A stretch of DNA of 64,000 nt from Amaranthus tricolor. Lineage: Eukaryota > Streptophyta > Magnoliopsida > Caryophyllales > Amaranthaceae. The position numbers and the translations under genes were made by a program. Under the pieces are notes generated by a model. That model did no database searches. It was given only the letters and a program-made list of their open reading frames with translations, and was not told the origin of the DNA. Positions 11,350 through 24,400 of this stretch are shown here, piece by piece. The stretch lies in assembly GCF_026212465.1 (NCBI RefSeq), contig NC_080056.1, forward strand, positions 8,303,017 through 8,367,016, given 5' to 3'. The first letter of the stretch is position 1, and each line of letters starts with the position of its first letter.

Positions 11350-12279
11350 CTACTCGTCAAGGCATAAGAGTATCCAGTCGAGTTTCTCATCCTCCGGTAG
11401 TTCTTTCAACATCAGAAACTCGTCGGGATTACCATTCATAAACTTCTTTACTGCCCGCATAGTCTGAATCCTAGAAATGCCAAGCACTTGAGAAACAACA
11501 GCGTGAATCTCTTGACAAGTGAGTTTCGGAGTGTCTTTAATCTTGCTTTGCACGTACTCTCTAAATGACTCGGCAAAACTATTTACCGCATCAGCTACAC
11601 TATCCTTTTTCCGCTTGCGAGAGCTTGAATTAGTTGGATCCTTAGAAGAGCTTGTTCGTTCACAGATCGTCTCCCCCTCCATGGCATCCGCTGCCTCCTC
11701 GTGTTGTTCTGCACCATCCCCGACGGCTCTATCCGCACCAAATAAAGTGCAAATATCTTCCCAATTTTCTATGCACTTGTTGCGATAAGGGGCAGCATTT
11801 TTGTTTACCTACTCGATCACAATCCCAATTTAGCAAACGAAGAAGCAAATAAGCAATAGTAACACAATTTAGGAAACAATAATATTGGTACAGGAAGTAC
11901 TCACTAATCTATACTAATCAATGAAATATACAAGTAGAAACTCAGCCATACATACCTTAATATATTCTGTCCATTGAGGTAGATCTTCCATTGTGATTAG
12001 GATCATTTTTTTTTCATCATCCCATTTAAATTTTGAATAATTCTTGATGTCCGTGATGCAGCCATAGTGTTTCTTCCAAGACTTAGTTCGGTTTCTCACA
12101 TGATCCACATTAAGTGCAATGCCTAGCTCTCTCTTTAACTCATCAACAACAGCTTGGTAAGCTTAAGGCTTAAAGTCTCCATCTCCTTTTTCCTTGTTGT
12201 TGATTTGTTCTAACATAACTCGAGTAAGAATGTCATCCATCTGCTTATTCCAAGACACATAGCTTCTTTTATTGCTCAT
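11350..12279 (-). pseudogene. Harbinger-associated Myb/SANT-like DNA-binding protein, one premature stop
   Basis: Two exons on the minus strand, 12279-11956 and 11808-11350, with a 147-bp GT-AG intron in phase 0 (260 codons including the final stop). Exon 1 has the Myb/SANT-like domain: WNKQMDDIL, then VDHVRNRTKSWKKHYG and KFKWDDEKKMI. Exon 2 starts with CIENWEDICTLFG, a typical continuation, then a basic nuclear-signal-like SRKRKK and an acidic C-terminus. Plant proteins of this type (L10-interacting MYB-like, Harbinger ORF1) bind element ends and help import the transposase. An in-frame TAA at 12165-12163 (codon 39) breaks the domain. The rest is open, so the damage is probably recent. Confidence 0.82.
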
Positions 12280-14250
12280 TACCTACCAAAAACAAAACAA
12301 CACATTTAGAAGGTTTCATTATCTAAAATCAATCACAAGTGTTGGCATATGAATTCAAACCCCACTATTAATCACAATCAAACAATCAATTTTTTTGAAT
12401 CTAAAAACCCATTTGTTAAAAATAATACCCATTAGTTCTGCATATTAGTTCTGCTTCTACTTCAACAGAGATGGAACTCAAATGTACCGATGAACTCAGA
12501 TCTTCAAACTGAATTGAACTGATACAACTACATAATTCCAGAAAATTTGATCTGTGTATATTCAGCTACACTAAAACCCAAATCCCAAAATAAATTTCAA
12601 CCCCAAAACCACATTTCAGCAGCTTTTTATGCAATTCCAAAATAACCCATCATCACTAAGCTTGATAATATCCCTTTTTTGACATTTTTAAAACTAAAAA
12701 AAAAACACAAATCTATTCTTACTCCTAATAAGTCTAGCAAGTTTGGGAAGTGGGCTTTTAAAAAATTATTTAAAAAGGTCAATGGATTTACACTTAACAC
12801 ATATCAACTCTAAGAAAGCTAGTAAAAATGACAGTATACAGTAATGGATTTACACTTAACACATACCAACAGAAAAATAAGCAATCTCTAATCTTTAAAA
12901 TAAGCACAATTGTGTGTAACATATATTTGGTCCGAGATAAACAATTGGTCCCAGTATATATGCTGTATAAATAAGATTAAAACAATCAGGTTTTTTCTCC
13001 CTCTGCTTCATCAACTTAGTTTTCAATAATGTTGCACCAAAATTAGGAGTAAGACAAGCATATATGTTAGCAATTCATTAGGATTAACACATACCAAAAT
13101 GTTGTGATTTATGAAAGTAGCAAAACAAGCATATACTTCATAGTACGACAACAATTCAACAACAACAAAACTTTAATCTATCATAATCCAGCAAACGTGA
13201 TTTCAGAATTTCATCCCTCTGCTTCATCAACTTAGTTTTCTGCTCTTGACTTTTCATTTTGCTAATTATTCCACATACTTAAAAAAAAATCATACGTTCT
13301 TTTGTTTGACTTCTTCCTTCTTCATTGAAACCAGAAAAATATTATGCATAGGCCATATAGAAGCATATTGTTTCATGCGTTTAGCCTTTGTAATACACCT
13401 CTTTTTAGGCTGCAAGAATTCTTCCTTACTAGCCAATTAAATATCCACAACAAACAAGTTCAAATTCCTGACCTAGTACATTTCATAACCTATTACTTAC
13501 AGATGGTACCAGTATCATCTATTAACTTTGCAATTTCGGCAAAATGTGATTCATTATCAAATAATATAAATTAGACAGCATTTGAAGCAAACTTCAATAC
13601 ATTTCCTCAGAATTATCTCAGTTAAAATTAGTAGTGTTAATAAGAATACTTCATATATCTTATCAGTTATCAGGGTAAGCATTAAGTATGCGAATCCTTA
13701 TTTTTTGCATATTCAGCAGTAATGCTTGTCCATCTCACAAATTCACCGTTACACAATATACACATGCATTTATCAATAACTTCAAATTAGACATCATTTG
13801 CAGCAAAATTCCATACATATTCTCAGGTAAAATTAGTAACAGCAATAACAAGAAGACAACATCCAGCTATAAACATTCACAATTTAAAAATTATAGAGAA
13901 AAGAACCAAACACATCAAATTCAACGAAATCAAGAAATTACGCAGAAGTTCCAGAAATCAATGCCAAAACAAATCAAATCAAACTTTGTAAAAATGGCGA
14001 AAATGGCTACATCATTGTGACAAAATCGAAAATGGCAAAAAAAAAAAAGTACCAAAAATCAGGTTTGTTTCGGATTAAGAAGATCTTGAGAAGAATAAGA
14101 ATGGTGATGACGGCGTGAAGAACTGAAGATTGAAGAAGACGACGTCTCACCGTCTGGAATCAATTTGAAGATGCAAGCAAGAAGCAGCAGGAAGGAAGCA
14201 CCGAAGCAGCAGGAAGCAATGAAGACGAGATTTCAAAGGCCCAAGGTCAT
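12280..14250 (-). other. Upstream part of the Harbinger-like element, non-coding
   Basis: This is the 5' side of the Myb/SANT gene. It is AT-rich and has no transposase-like ORF; small frames near 13246-13574 and 13688-14020 are low complexity. From about 14230 down to 14080, read on the minus strand, a CT-rich leader-like stretch (repeated GCTGCTTC words, GACGTCGTCTTC) resembles a 5' UTR followed by an intron. Confidence 0.45.
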
Positions 14251-14478
14251 TTAGCCAATTTAGGGATTTCAAAATAAATTTTTTAAAAAAATAATAATGA
14301 ATAGGAATTGAAATTAGGGAGGGTATGGGTTGGAAATGAAGTGTTTATTTTTTAATTGGGTTGGAATTGTATTGGAATTGGGTCAATTCCAATTTTAATT
14401 TTTTAGCTTACCCAAACAATGGAATTGGGCCAATTCCATCAATTCAAATGAAATTGGGCCAATCCAAACATACCCTAA

Positions 14479-15441
14479 GGGGTTTTTGGCACAAGAAAAT
14501 ATAATTTATGAGACTTTAATATGAGACTTTTAAAATAAAAAAAGTTTTATCTCTTATTTGTTATGTAAGGGACTTGAATGAAGGATATAAAAATCAAAGT
14601 TTCAACTCAAATACCACTCTCCCCAATACATTTTTCTTAGGGCTTTCTCAATTTATTAATCCCATTTTCTATTTTCATTTCCTTTAAACAAATAAAACCT
14701 TGGACTTCTTTTTAGCCCAAAGTTCCATTTGAATTAAGTAATTTTAACAAAAAATAAAAATAAAAAAAGAAGCTTCGGGCATACTTAATTCAAAAAATAA
14801 GCAATTTGATATTCGAGCCTAAGATTAGGTATGTTCGCACAAAAAGAGACAATGTCATAAAGTTAGACGGGACAAAAAAAATAGAAATCGTGTTTGTTCG
14901 CGGTTAGTAACTGCAAACAACGTGTTTTCAAATTTTTTTTATCCCATGTAACGCTATGATGTTGTTTCTCTTTTATGCGCAGTTGATAACTGAGAATAAA
15001 TAATTTTGACCAATTTTTTTGTTCACCGTTAGTAATTGTGAACATATTTGATATTAAACACAGACATAAAGACGATTATTTTTAAAATTAAATTTAACTG
15101 AAGTTTTTTTTTTATTTCTTTTGTTAAAATTACTTAATTTTTTCAAATTTTCAGTTCCACTCTCATTTGAAATCTGCCAAACACCCGTTTCTTTTCTTTT
15201 CCTTTTTTTTTTTTTATAATTTTTTTTTTAAGCAATTTCATTTGATGTCGCTTATAAGGCTATACGTGTTGAGCCCAACGAATGATCGCCACATCAATCT
15301 AATGATTTAAATTTTCCAGAAAACAAACCACGACGTAGCCAGCGACCACAGCAATTCCTCCAACTCGCCTTCTCCAGACTCCATTGACGCCCTCTCTTGT
15401 TCGCCTGAAAGTCAAACATTTGGAAGAAATCGTTTGCAAAA
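14479..15441. other. Intergenic between the Harbinger-like element and p24-beta gene
   Basis: AT-rich spacer that includes hairpin locus C (14885-15050, listed separately). The last ~150 bases (AACTCGCCTTCTCC... CTCTCTTGTTCGCC) are CT-rich and likely form the p24-beta 5' UTR. Confidence 0.45.
14885..15050. repeat. GTTAGTAAC hairpin repeat family, locus C
   Basis: Clear stems: GTTTGTTCGCGGTTAGTAAC followed by TGCAAACAAC (14892-14921), GCGCAGTTGATAACTGAG (about 14978), and GTTCACCGTTAG followed by TAATTGTGAAC (15021-15043). A spacer TTTTGACCAATTTTTTT precedes the last stem, as in locus A. Non-coding. Confidence 0.7.
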
Positions 15442-18400
15442 ATGGAGGAAAAAAGAGAACGGAAAAGATTGATACAGATCTATATGGTATTTGGACTCTT
15501 ATTGAGCTGTTACGTTTCCAATCTATCGGCTCTTTCCATCACTGTAAATGATATGGAGTGTGTGTATGAGTATGTTCTTTACGAAGGTGATACTATTTCT
15601 GGTAACTTTGTTGTTGTTGATCATGAAATCTTCTGGAGTTCCGATCATCCTGGCATTGATTTTACGGTATGTTCTTTCTATTTCCCCCCTTTTTCTGAAT
15701 GGCATATATACGAATTATTTAGACCTTTGGATCATTTTGGATTTTGATTGGAATTTCGAGGATCTCTAGCTATTCGTACTTACTCTAGTGGAACGTTTGG
15801 GTATTGGTATGATGCTATGAAATGGTGGTATTGACTATTGAGGATGAATTTTAGTCTAAATTTTCATAAAATGTGTTATGTTATTCCATGTCAAGGAAGC
15901 TTTCATTTTCAATCATGTGGTTATTTTTTTTTATTTTCCTTACCTTCTTTTCGAATGACAATGAACGGCAATGAATTTTCGGAAGAAAAAATGATTATGG
16001 TAGAACAAGAGATCATAAACTATGTCAATTAGTTTTCCTAGCAAAATTACATTAAAATTTCATCATCATTTCCATAATTTAATACCATTAACTAAATCGA
16101 GCCGTTAATGGTTATCTTTCGACAATTTCTACCCTTTGGTCGTATTCAACAAACATCTCATTATCTCAATTTCCAAGTTGTTTCTGATTGACCCTTGACC
16201 TTTAGAAAGGAGGATGTAGTTTAGGTCTATTGATGTTGTTTACAAGGCTTTATTAGTAGTCATTGTGTAGTTCTTCATCGAGTTTTTATATAAATAGGGC
16301 AAGGATGTCACGTTTACACAGGCTTAAATAAGCTTAAATATGCAGTGCACAAGCTATTCAATTTTTCCATTGATCTGACTATGTCTAACATTATTGAAAT
16401 TGAGAAGTTATCCTACATTATTTTTCTGTTGTAAACTTGTAACTGAAGTGAACTTTTTTGGCATGGTCAGTAATGGGTCTTAGCTGCGATACAACTTCAT
16501 GGTTGTATGTGTTTTCTCGAAAATTCTGATAGTTCTTAGAGTAAATTATCGGTAGCATTTGTTAGAATTATTTTGAGGAGGATTGATATTTCTTCTTGAA
16601 GATAAAAGAAACTAAAGTTGGATGCCTTGAGGTGACTAAGTATGATATTTCATCAAGGCCATTGTGCTTGTTACTCTTGAAATTACCAGAGAAAAACGTT
16701 GTAATGGCGATTGTTGAAAATGTTTAGATGCTCTGAGCACAATGCTTATGCAATAACTACAAGATGCTCTTTTAATGACATCCCATCGATTTTAGTGAAC
16801 ACACTCACAATATCTACAAGTATGATATTTCATCAAGGCCATTGTGCTTGCTACTCTTGAAATTACCATAGAAAAAGGTTGTAATGGCGGTTGTTTAAAA
16901 TGTTTAGATCCTCTAAGCACAATGCATATACAATATCTACAAGGCCATTGTAGTGAACGCATAAAACAAGACAATAACTTGATTAGATCCCTAGGAGCCA
17001 TAAAATTATGTTCCCAGGCCGGTTGTCCCACCAAGTTTCAAAATATTTCCAAATCTGTTCAAATGCTGCTTTAGGATAGTCAGCAACTCTTTACAGTGTT
17101 GTCACAATTCACAGTGTGGGGAGCATTGAACACTTTACTGGTCAGAGGATGGTTAAGTGTATTGGGTGTACAGTTCAGTAGCTTTCCCACACTGACTCAA
17201 TATATTTACAACGCAAAAACATTCTTCAGTCAAGAAATAATTTCGGATACTCTTACGTAATGATTCAGAACAGTATAGGAGCTTATTAGTGAACCCATGA
17301 TTGTTAAAGCATTCTTATTCTTGCTTTCACGTCAGTTCTTTAGATGGATTATTAGTAAAATAAATGAATTTCACTATATGTGTAAAGATTAGTAGAAGTA
17401 TGTGGAATTTGTTTTAACCTACCAAACTTAGATGGTGCTTTCAGTTTCTTGTGATGATTGTGTTCTGCCTAATATGTGTAATTCCATTTCAGGAGCATAT
17501 CCTAAAATATAGCCTTATGCCTATTTCAGTACCAAAAGCTGTCCTATCTTCCTTGAGTGTCCATGGATGCTGATCGTTGTCTAATTGCAGGTGACTTCTC
17601 CAGCAGGTAATGTTGTCCACACTCAAAAAGGAACATCTGGTGACAAGTTTGAATTTAAAGCCCCCAGAAGTGGGATGTATAAATTCTGCTTCCACAACCC
17701 ATATTCAGCACCAGAGTCTGTCTCTTTCTACATTCATGTTGGTCACATTCCGAGCGAGCATAATCTTGCCAAAGATGGTTTGTGCATATTTTCTTCAAGT
17801 AGACTTTTGCCTACAGAATATGTTGCAGTAACTCAACATTTGTCAATTCACCCTGTTGTATGCATTGCTATGCAGAGCATTTGGACCCAATTAATGTCAA
17901 AATTGCAGAGCTTAGAGAAGCATTAGAGTCTGTTACATCAGAGCAGAAGTATTTAAAAGCGCGTGATGCACGTCATCGTCATAGTAAGTACCTTTAGTTC
18001 TCTTCTAAAGCTATAGCCAATTTTTTGTTTGTCCCCTTTTCACTTGTCAAATGGGCTTCTTTCTATCGACTTTGTCGGTTAATGCTAGAAAATGTGATTT
18101 TTTTTCATTTGAGGAGTAATTTGAAGGTGGGGCTATGTTATATTATGCTTGAAATAATCTTTCACCTAAGAATGAGAGGGCAATACCTCTCATGAATTGT
18201 ATTTAATATCATAATGAGTATCACTTTTATTTGCTTATTCAAAAGTATTATTAAGGAATAATTATATAGTTAGTCTTTATGATTTATTTATTGAGGAAGA
18301 TAAAAGAGAACCGTCAAAGATACTTAGGCATGTGCCACAATGGGGTATTCGGGAACAAATGAAGTAGATAAAAAGTCAGAATTTGGGGGATTGAAAAGAG

Positions 18401-21400
18401 GGTGATGAAGACCGGAGATGACGGAGTAGAAAAAATACGAAGGATTTATATTTTTTCGAGGTTGAAATGATAGAAAATCAAATAATGGAAAATGAGAATT
18501 CATATGGCGATTATTGGAACTGATCTAGCGCTTCATGTAGTCAACCTCAATCTTTTGGGATTAAGAATTTGGCATTATTGTTGCTATATGATTTATGAAT
18601 TTAATATCATAAATATTATCGCACCATTTTCATCTTTGAAGCCATCAATAGAAAAGGTCACAAAGGCTTCCCTCTTCCGATCCTGAACTATTACTCACCT
18701 AATTCACCTTGTAAGGCTCTTGACGAGGTTTTGTGGGTAGCTTCATTTTTTAAACGACTCACTTTGAGATCATATCAACTTTGATACCTCTATCAACAAT
18801 TGCATTGATGCATCTAGTTCACAACTAAATTTCAGTCTTAATCTCACAAAATAAGGGTTTTTGAATGTGTGCACAACATATTTGGTTAATCTTTGACATG
18901 ATATTCATATTCATACTCTTCTTTTTACTCTTATTGTGGAATAAATTCATTTTTTATCTCTTCATCAAAATTTTTCACATTTTTTTATGGTAAGGATGTT
19001 TTTATTGCATATTCACTCGCAATATGCGTCCTTTTGTGGCATCTAAAGGAAATAATTTGAAGTTATGATTACTTTGTCTCTTTCCTTTTCTTGCCTAGAA
19101 TTAGGTGTCGTTTTTTTTTGATGTGAACTCCCACTCGAGTCACTGTACTTATAATTGCTTTCTAAAGTGGCTCAAATTTTCGGCTTCTCTTCTTTGTTCA
19201 GTGCTTCGAAAGTAGAAGCTAACTACCACATTACTTTCAAAGCTGTACAATATCCTCCTCCTCTTGCTAGTGCTTTTCGAAAAACAAGAAAAAATAAACC
19301 TAGCAATCTTTAAGATGAGTAATTTTGTTATAATGCTCTGATATATCCCTCATTTTCTAAATCAGCTCCCCTCGGATTAATATTTCCCTTACCTTCTCTT
19401 TCTTTGGTTTCTCATGTTTTCTTACCATATCGAAGTAAGTTTGGTAAATTTGGCACTAGTTAGCTTGAATCTTTTCTTATCATTATCCCCCTAATAATTG
19501 AAAATAATTTCAATTTGTCTAAGCCAATCTACAAACCTCTGTCAAAATTTCCATGAAATTTCTATAACTCAAGTCTCAAATCCCTATCATTATCAACTAC
19601 ATGGCTAGGAGGGTGTTCTTCTTCATCTATTTTTTTTACTATGAAGTATAACCTCTTATTAACTACCAAGTTCCAACGCCATGTTATCATGTCCGACCTA
19701 TGGTAATTGTTTTTCTTGTATTTTTCATTCCCAAGGTTATCCCCTTCGAGGTTTGATTATGGTTTTTCATCATATGAGTAATCTACTCCACACCAATTAT
19801 CTTCACTATGACTTTGATGACAACTAGTAGTATTTGTTTTGAGAACGACCGAATAAAAGCATATTAACAAGGCAGAAATATGCCCTGAGACTCCTAAGGT
19901 ATTACAACTATATAAACTGCAAAATAACATACCCAACTTGAAACGACATAACTCCTTAATAACTTCCCAGTTGAAGGTGTAATCTTCACTTCAATCTTGA
20001 TCTTCACCTTCCAACAGTTTGATGTAGGGGTGTCAAACAGGTCGGGTTGGGTCATTTTCAGGTTCGGGTCATATATAAATGGGTCAATATACCCTTGACC
20101 TGAACCTGACCCATTTAATTAAATTGGTCAAAAATTGAAACCCCGACCTGATCTGTAGCAGGTCGGGTCAACCTGCTAATGACCCATTTAACCTGCTTTT
20201 TTTCCAGGTCTATATTTCAGGTCATTTGACTCATTTGACCCATATATTATATTCAGCCATTAATGGAGTTAAAATAGAAACAAGAAAAAATCGAGTTGAA
20301 ATTCTGAACATTGTAAAACACTGTAAAAACTTTCAGCCATTGATGGAGTTAAGAATCGAACACAGAAATCAGAAAATAAAAAACATGAAAATAAGAACAA
20401 GAAAAAAATCAAAGAACATATGAATCACACAAAAAAAAAAAAAAAAAAAAAGAGAAAGAGAAGCTGATTGAATACCCGGCAAAGTGCTGAAAGATCAGGT
20501 AGATTAAATTGAAGATCAGTTAGATTGAACTGAAAAATCAAAAAAAATCGAACACAATCCAAATCAGAAAAAATCGATCAAAAAAGAAATCAGAAAAATG
20601 GGAAAACAAAGAAATAATTCTTACCTTGGTGCCGCCATAGAGAAGAGGGAAGGAGAAGGCGCACTCCGAAGTCGAACAGAGAAGCAGGAGACTGGAAAGT
20701 GGAGAGGAATTGAGGAAGAAGGCGCCGCAAATATGGGTTAAATGGCACCACAGAGAAGAGGAATTGAGGAAGAGGGAAGGAGAGGAATTTAGGGTTTTCC
20801 ACGGGTCAAATGAGTATATGACTCATATACCAGTAAATGGTAAATCACAATGGCGCTGCACTCTTTATTCATTATTTCTTTATGACTTTTTTTTAAATTT
20901 TCAATGGGTAAATAAATGGGTTAAATATGGGTCGACCTAACCTGAATGACCCATTTAATAAATGGGTTAAACAGGTTTTTTTCGGGTTTAAAAATTCAAC
21001 CTGAACCTAACCCATTTAATAAACAGATCAGGTCGGGTTGACCCATTTAATTAATTGGGTCAAAAATCTAAACCCAAACCCGCTAATTTCGGGTCGGTTT
21101 CAGATCAGGTTGGCAGGTCGGGTCAGCTTTTGCCAGCCCTAGTTTGATGTTAGGTGCACGAATTCAAAAAATTCTGAATATTTTTGCTTGATATGAGCAT
21201 ATGAAACCCCAAATTCCAAAAAAACAATTCCTTTTTTGAACTTTGAACGAGAATCATGATCTGCTAAAGGTGACTTTTAAAAGTTGATTTTGCGAAGAGA
21301 ACAAAAACTAATTCTTGTCGCAATTTTTCTCACCTAACCACTCTAAATCTTTCATACCAAATGGACAAATTTGGACCCTACAAAGTAGTTTTGAGTTAAG

Positions 21401-24400
21401 AATGAGGTCTTTATTTTGGTGAAAGATTTGATTGTTTCGCTACATTGAAAATATCTTCCATGAAAGGTGCACACAATCTTATAGGTTTCGGGAATAATCT
21501 TAACACTTAACTATCACATAGTCAATTAGGGGTTGTTCTGTCAAAAAACACAAAGCTTTTGATATAAAATCACACATACTTTCATTTCATTCATTCGACC
21601 TTATATAGGAGATGGAGTACAAGTACTAGTTTAATGTAACCCCTAAGCTTTTTCCCTCTTTGATAGATTGAATACAAAGATACTTTAAAGTACGTGCATC
21701 CAAGAGCAATGAGTTATTAGACTTTTTTTTTCTTGCTAGCTCTAGGTAAATTGCTTCTTTTAATTATTTGTAACCTCCCCATGCATGTATAAAGTAACTT
21801 TTTTCATTGATGAACCAAGTTTGAATGAAGTAAATTTTTTCTCTTCTCTTGTTTACTTGGTGGATGCTATGTCACAACCTTTTTTCAATCCTAACTCATC
21901 ACTTGTAGGCCTTTTATGTAAGTTTATTTTGATCTAACAAGGACTTATTGAGAGCAATAAAGGTGTCCAAACTATAGTGGTGTTTTGGGCATGCTCTTCC
22001 ATTCCTTTTAAGGGATATTTTGCCCTTGACCCCTCAATAAGCTTAATCTCTAATAAATTGTTAAGTGCTGTAATATCTGAAAGAACCTCCATTTGTTCAT
22101 CTTATAGCGTTTTGCACATGCATCACCAGGTCAAGTTACCGTAACTTATGACAATCAAATATTCGTATCCTACTCCAACACGCCATTCATTCTAGTGGCT
22201 CTGCCTAGGTGGGGTTTGCGGTTAACCCTACTGTTATAATAACAACAAGTGGTATTCCATTGACCTTTCATTGCAAACATCAACTAAGAAACGCGAATGA
22301 TATAGAAAGACTTAATATTGTAGTCCATTATGATCCATAATAACTCTTTGGCACCATCAAGAATGATAAAAGTCCCCCTCCCTCAACTTCCCCCACTATC
22401 TCTCATCACTCTCTTATTCCTCTTGAAGTCCACTTTTTTTATATTTATTTTTATTTTTTATTATCACGCCCTCCCCTGATATGTACCCTTGCATCACAAA
22501 AAGCGTCATCCTCATCCTTACCTTTTTTTACAACATTGTTGTTCACAACAAACATTAACTAATTTTGAGCCCTAGGTGGTTGGAATTGAAGGTTTGTCAA
22601 AAACATAATTTCAGCCACCAATACATATAGTGTCAACATTATCATAGGAACACCTAAAAATAAGGAAATTTGAGAACTTATTGTAGTAGCCACAAGAGGG
22701 GATGTTGAGGAGTGAGGAGGTTTTATTCTTCATCTCTTTATGCCATTTTTACTCTTTGCCATAGCCTGCCATGATAGTTTCATATGTCCTTCACCCCTCA
22801 ATGAGAATGTTGCTGGCAATTGAGGCTAGCACATGGAACATGGTCTAGTATTGGTGGTTTCTTGGTGGCATGGTCATTATGGTGTGGGAAGGAAGGACAA
22901 TAAGGATGGTGGTGGTAGAAAAAGGGAATGGCTGGGAAGAGGGTGGTGATTAGCTTGGTTGATTGGATGAGTATTTTTGCTCGTTTCATCTCTCATCCTT
23001 GTTTTTCTTTGTAACAAAGTACCCATCACGGGAGTATACATTTTTTTTCTAATTGCATCAATTACGAGGCTATGTACGTCCCTCTCCTCCCCAAACCTTG
23101 GTGAAAGGTTAGTTGAGAGCCACTTAAAGGCATTGGGATTTGGGACAATGAAAAATGTTTATCAATCCTCCTCTACATATTTATTATTTAGTCTATTGAT
23201 AGGTGAACCTTTGGGTAGGTCAGCTTGCCGCTTGGATCCTTCCGAGTTAAGTTCAATCAGGCCCAACTGAATAGCACGAGCACCATAAGCTGTGTGGGCC
23301 TCATATTTAGAGGGGCCCACAATTTTTTTTATTTTTTTAAAAATTAACAGCTTCAGTTCATGCGAGTTATAATTTTAACTATTTTAACTTTGCTTCTTCC
23401 TTTTTTCGATCTCGTTTTTCCTAATTACCAAATCCCAAGGGCCAAGTCTTCAAACTTTTCAAATTCTAAAAAGAAACCTTCCCATGCTTTTGTATTTTCC
23501 TTTTCCATAATCAATTTTCGATGCTCCATATCTTTATATTCTCTCTGCTTAGTCTGGTCTTTTGTTTTGATGATTTATTATGAAGCTTTTCAAATTTGGT
23601 ATATTTAAAGTTTGTTGGGAGGAATTTGAAGCTGGGTAATGGATAAGAACATGAGAGTATAAACACCACATTGCTCACTGATTATATCCAAAAACAAAGC
23701 AATCAAACTCCAAAATAACAAAACCGAAGTGCTTAGAAAAAAGAAAGTTGTGAAGTATTTGAAGCATTAGCATATTAGCATTGAAAACCTTGATGTGGTT
23801 TTTCTTAGTGCAATAAACGGTTGTTTAGATAATTATCAAGCATCGGAAAGTTTAAAGAGGTAATAATATTTGCCATTACAATCCTATGCTTCTTTTCTTT
23901 ATTGTGCCCTTCATTTAGTTTTGCTCTCATGGTTCGTTTTATTATTTGTTGTGAATGCTGAATTTTTTAATCAATTGAAAATATTGAAGATTTGTGTGAT
24001 TTTGAGCGGCTTAAAATTCAAAATTCTTGAAAAATAAAATTTTGAGACATTTTTAAATGTGTATGTTGAGAAGTTTAAAGTGATTTATTGTGACCAGTTC
24101 TAAAAGAGACTCTCTATTTACGTTGGATGAAAATACAATGGAATGTTTACTTTCCTTTTAATTGGCAATATATTTGTTGGTTAAAATCATGGAATAGTGA
24201 AAAGGCTCATATTTCTTCTTTCGCTCAGGGCCTCTCAAATGTTGTAGACGGCCCTTAGTTCAATCCTTCATATGTCCATTATCCTTTTATGCTCAACAAA
24301 AAAAAAGAAGGAAATTAATAGGGCTTTCTTTGTACTTTTGGAATTAGTAACTGAGGCTTTCTAGAGTACATGATAATTTGAATGTCTTTAACGGATATGA

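Larger units (their letters stand above)
11017..14475. mobile_element. PIF/Harbinger-like element carrying a Myb/SANT gene but no transposase
   Basis: The left end is TTA then GGTAGCGTTTGGA; the right end, read on the other strand, is TTA then GGGTATGTTTGGA. Both continue into ATTTCATTTGAATT and then runs rich in forms of GGAATTGAATTCC. Such GGG...GTTTGG ends beside a TTA/TAA triplet are typical of PIF/Harbinger and Tourist elements. The 3.46-kb interior holds one gene (minus strand, 11350-12279) of the Myb/SANT type that pairs with Harbinger transposases. No DDE transposase was seen in 12280-14250, so the element would need one supplied in trans. The flanking triplets read TTA left and TAA right, so only TA is a strict direct repeat. 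Confidence 0.75.

Noticed and set aside
13688..14020. 110-aa ORF within the Harbinger-like element
   Set aside because: Asn/Lys-rich low-complexity translation of AT-rich DNA; no transposase motif.
22977..23608. ORFs of 97 and 82 aa in p24-beta intron 3
   Set aside because: No recognisable domain, inside an intron, hydrophobic composition typical of T-rich sequence.
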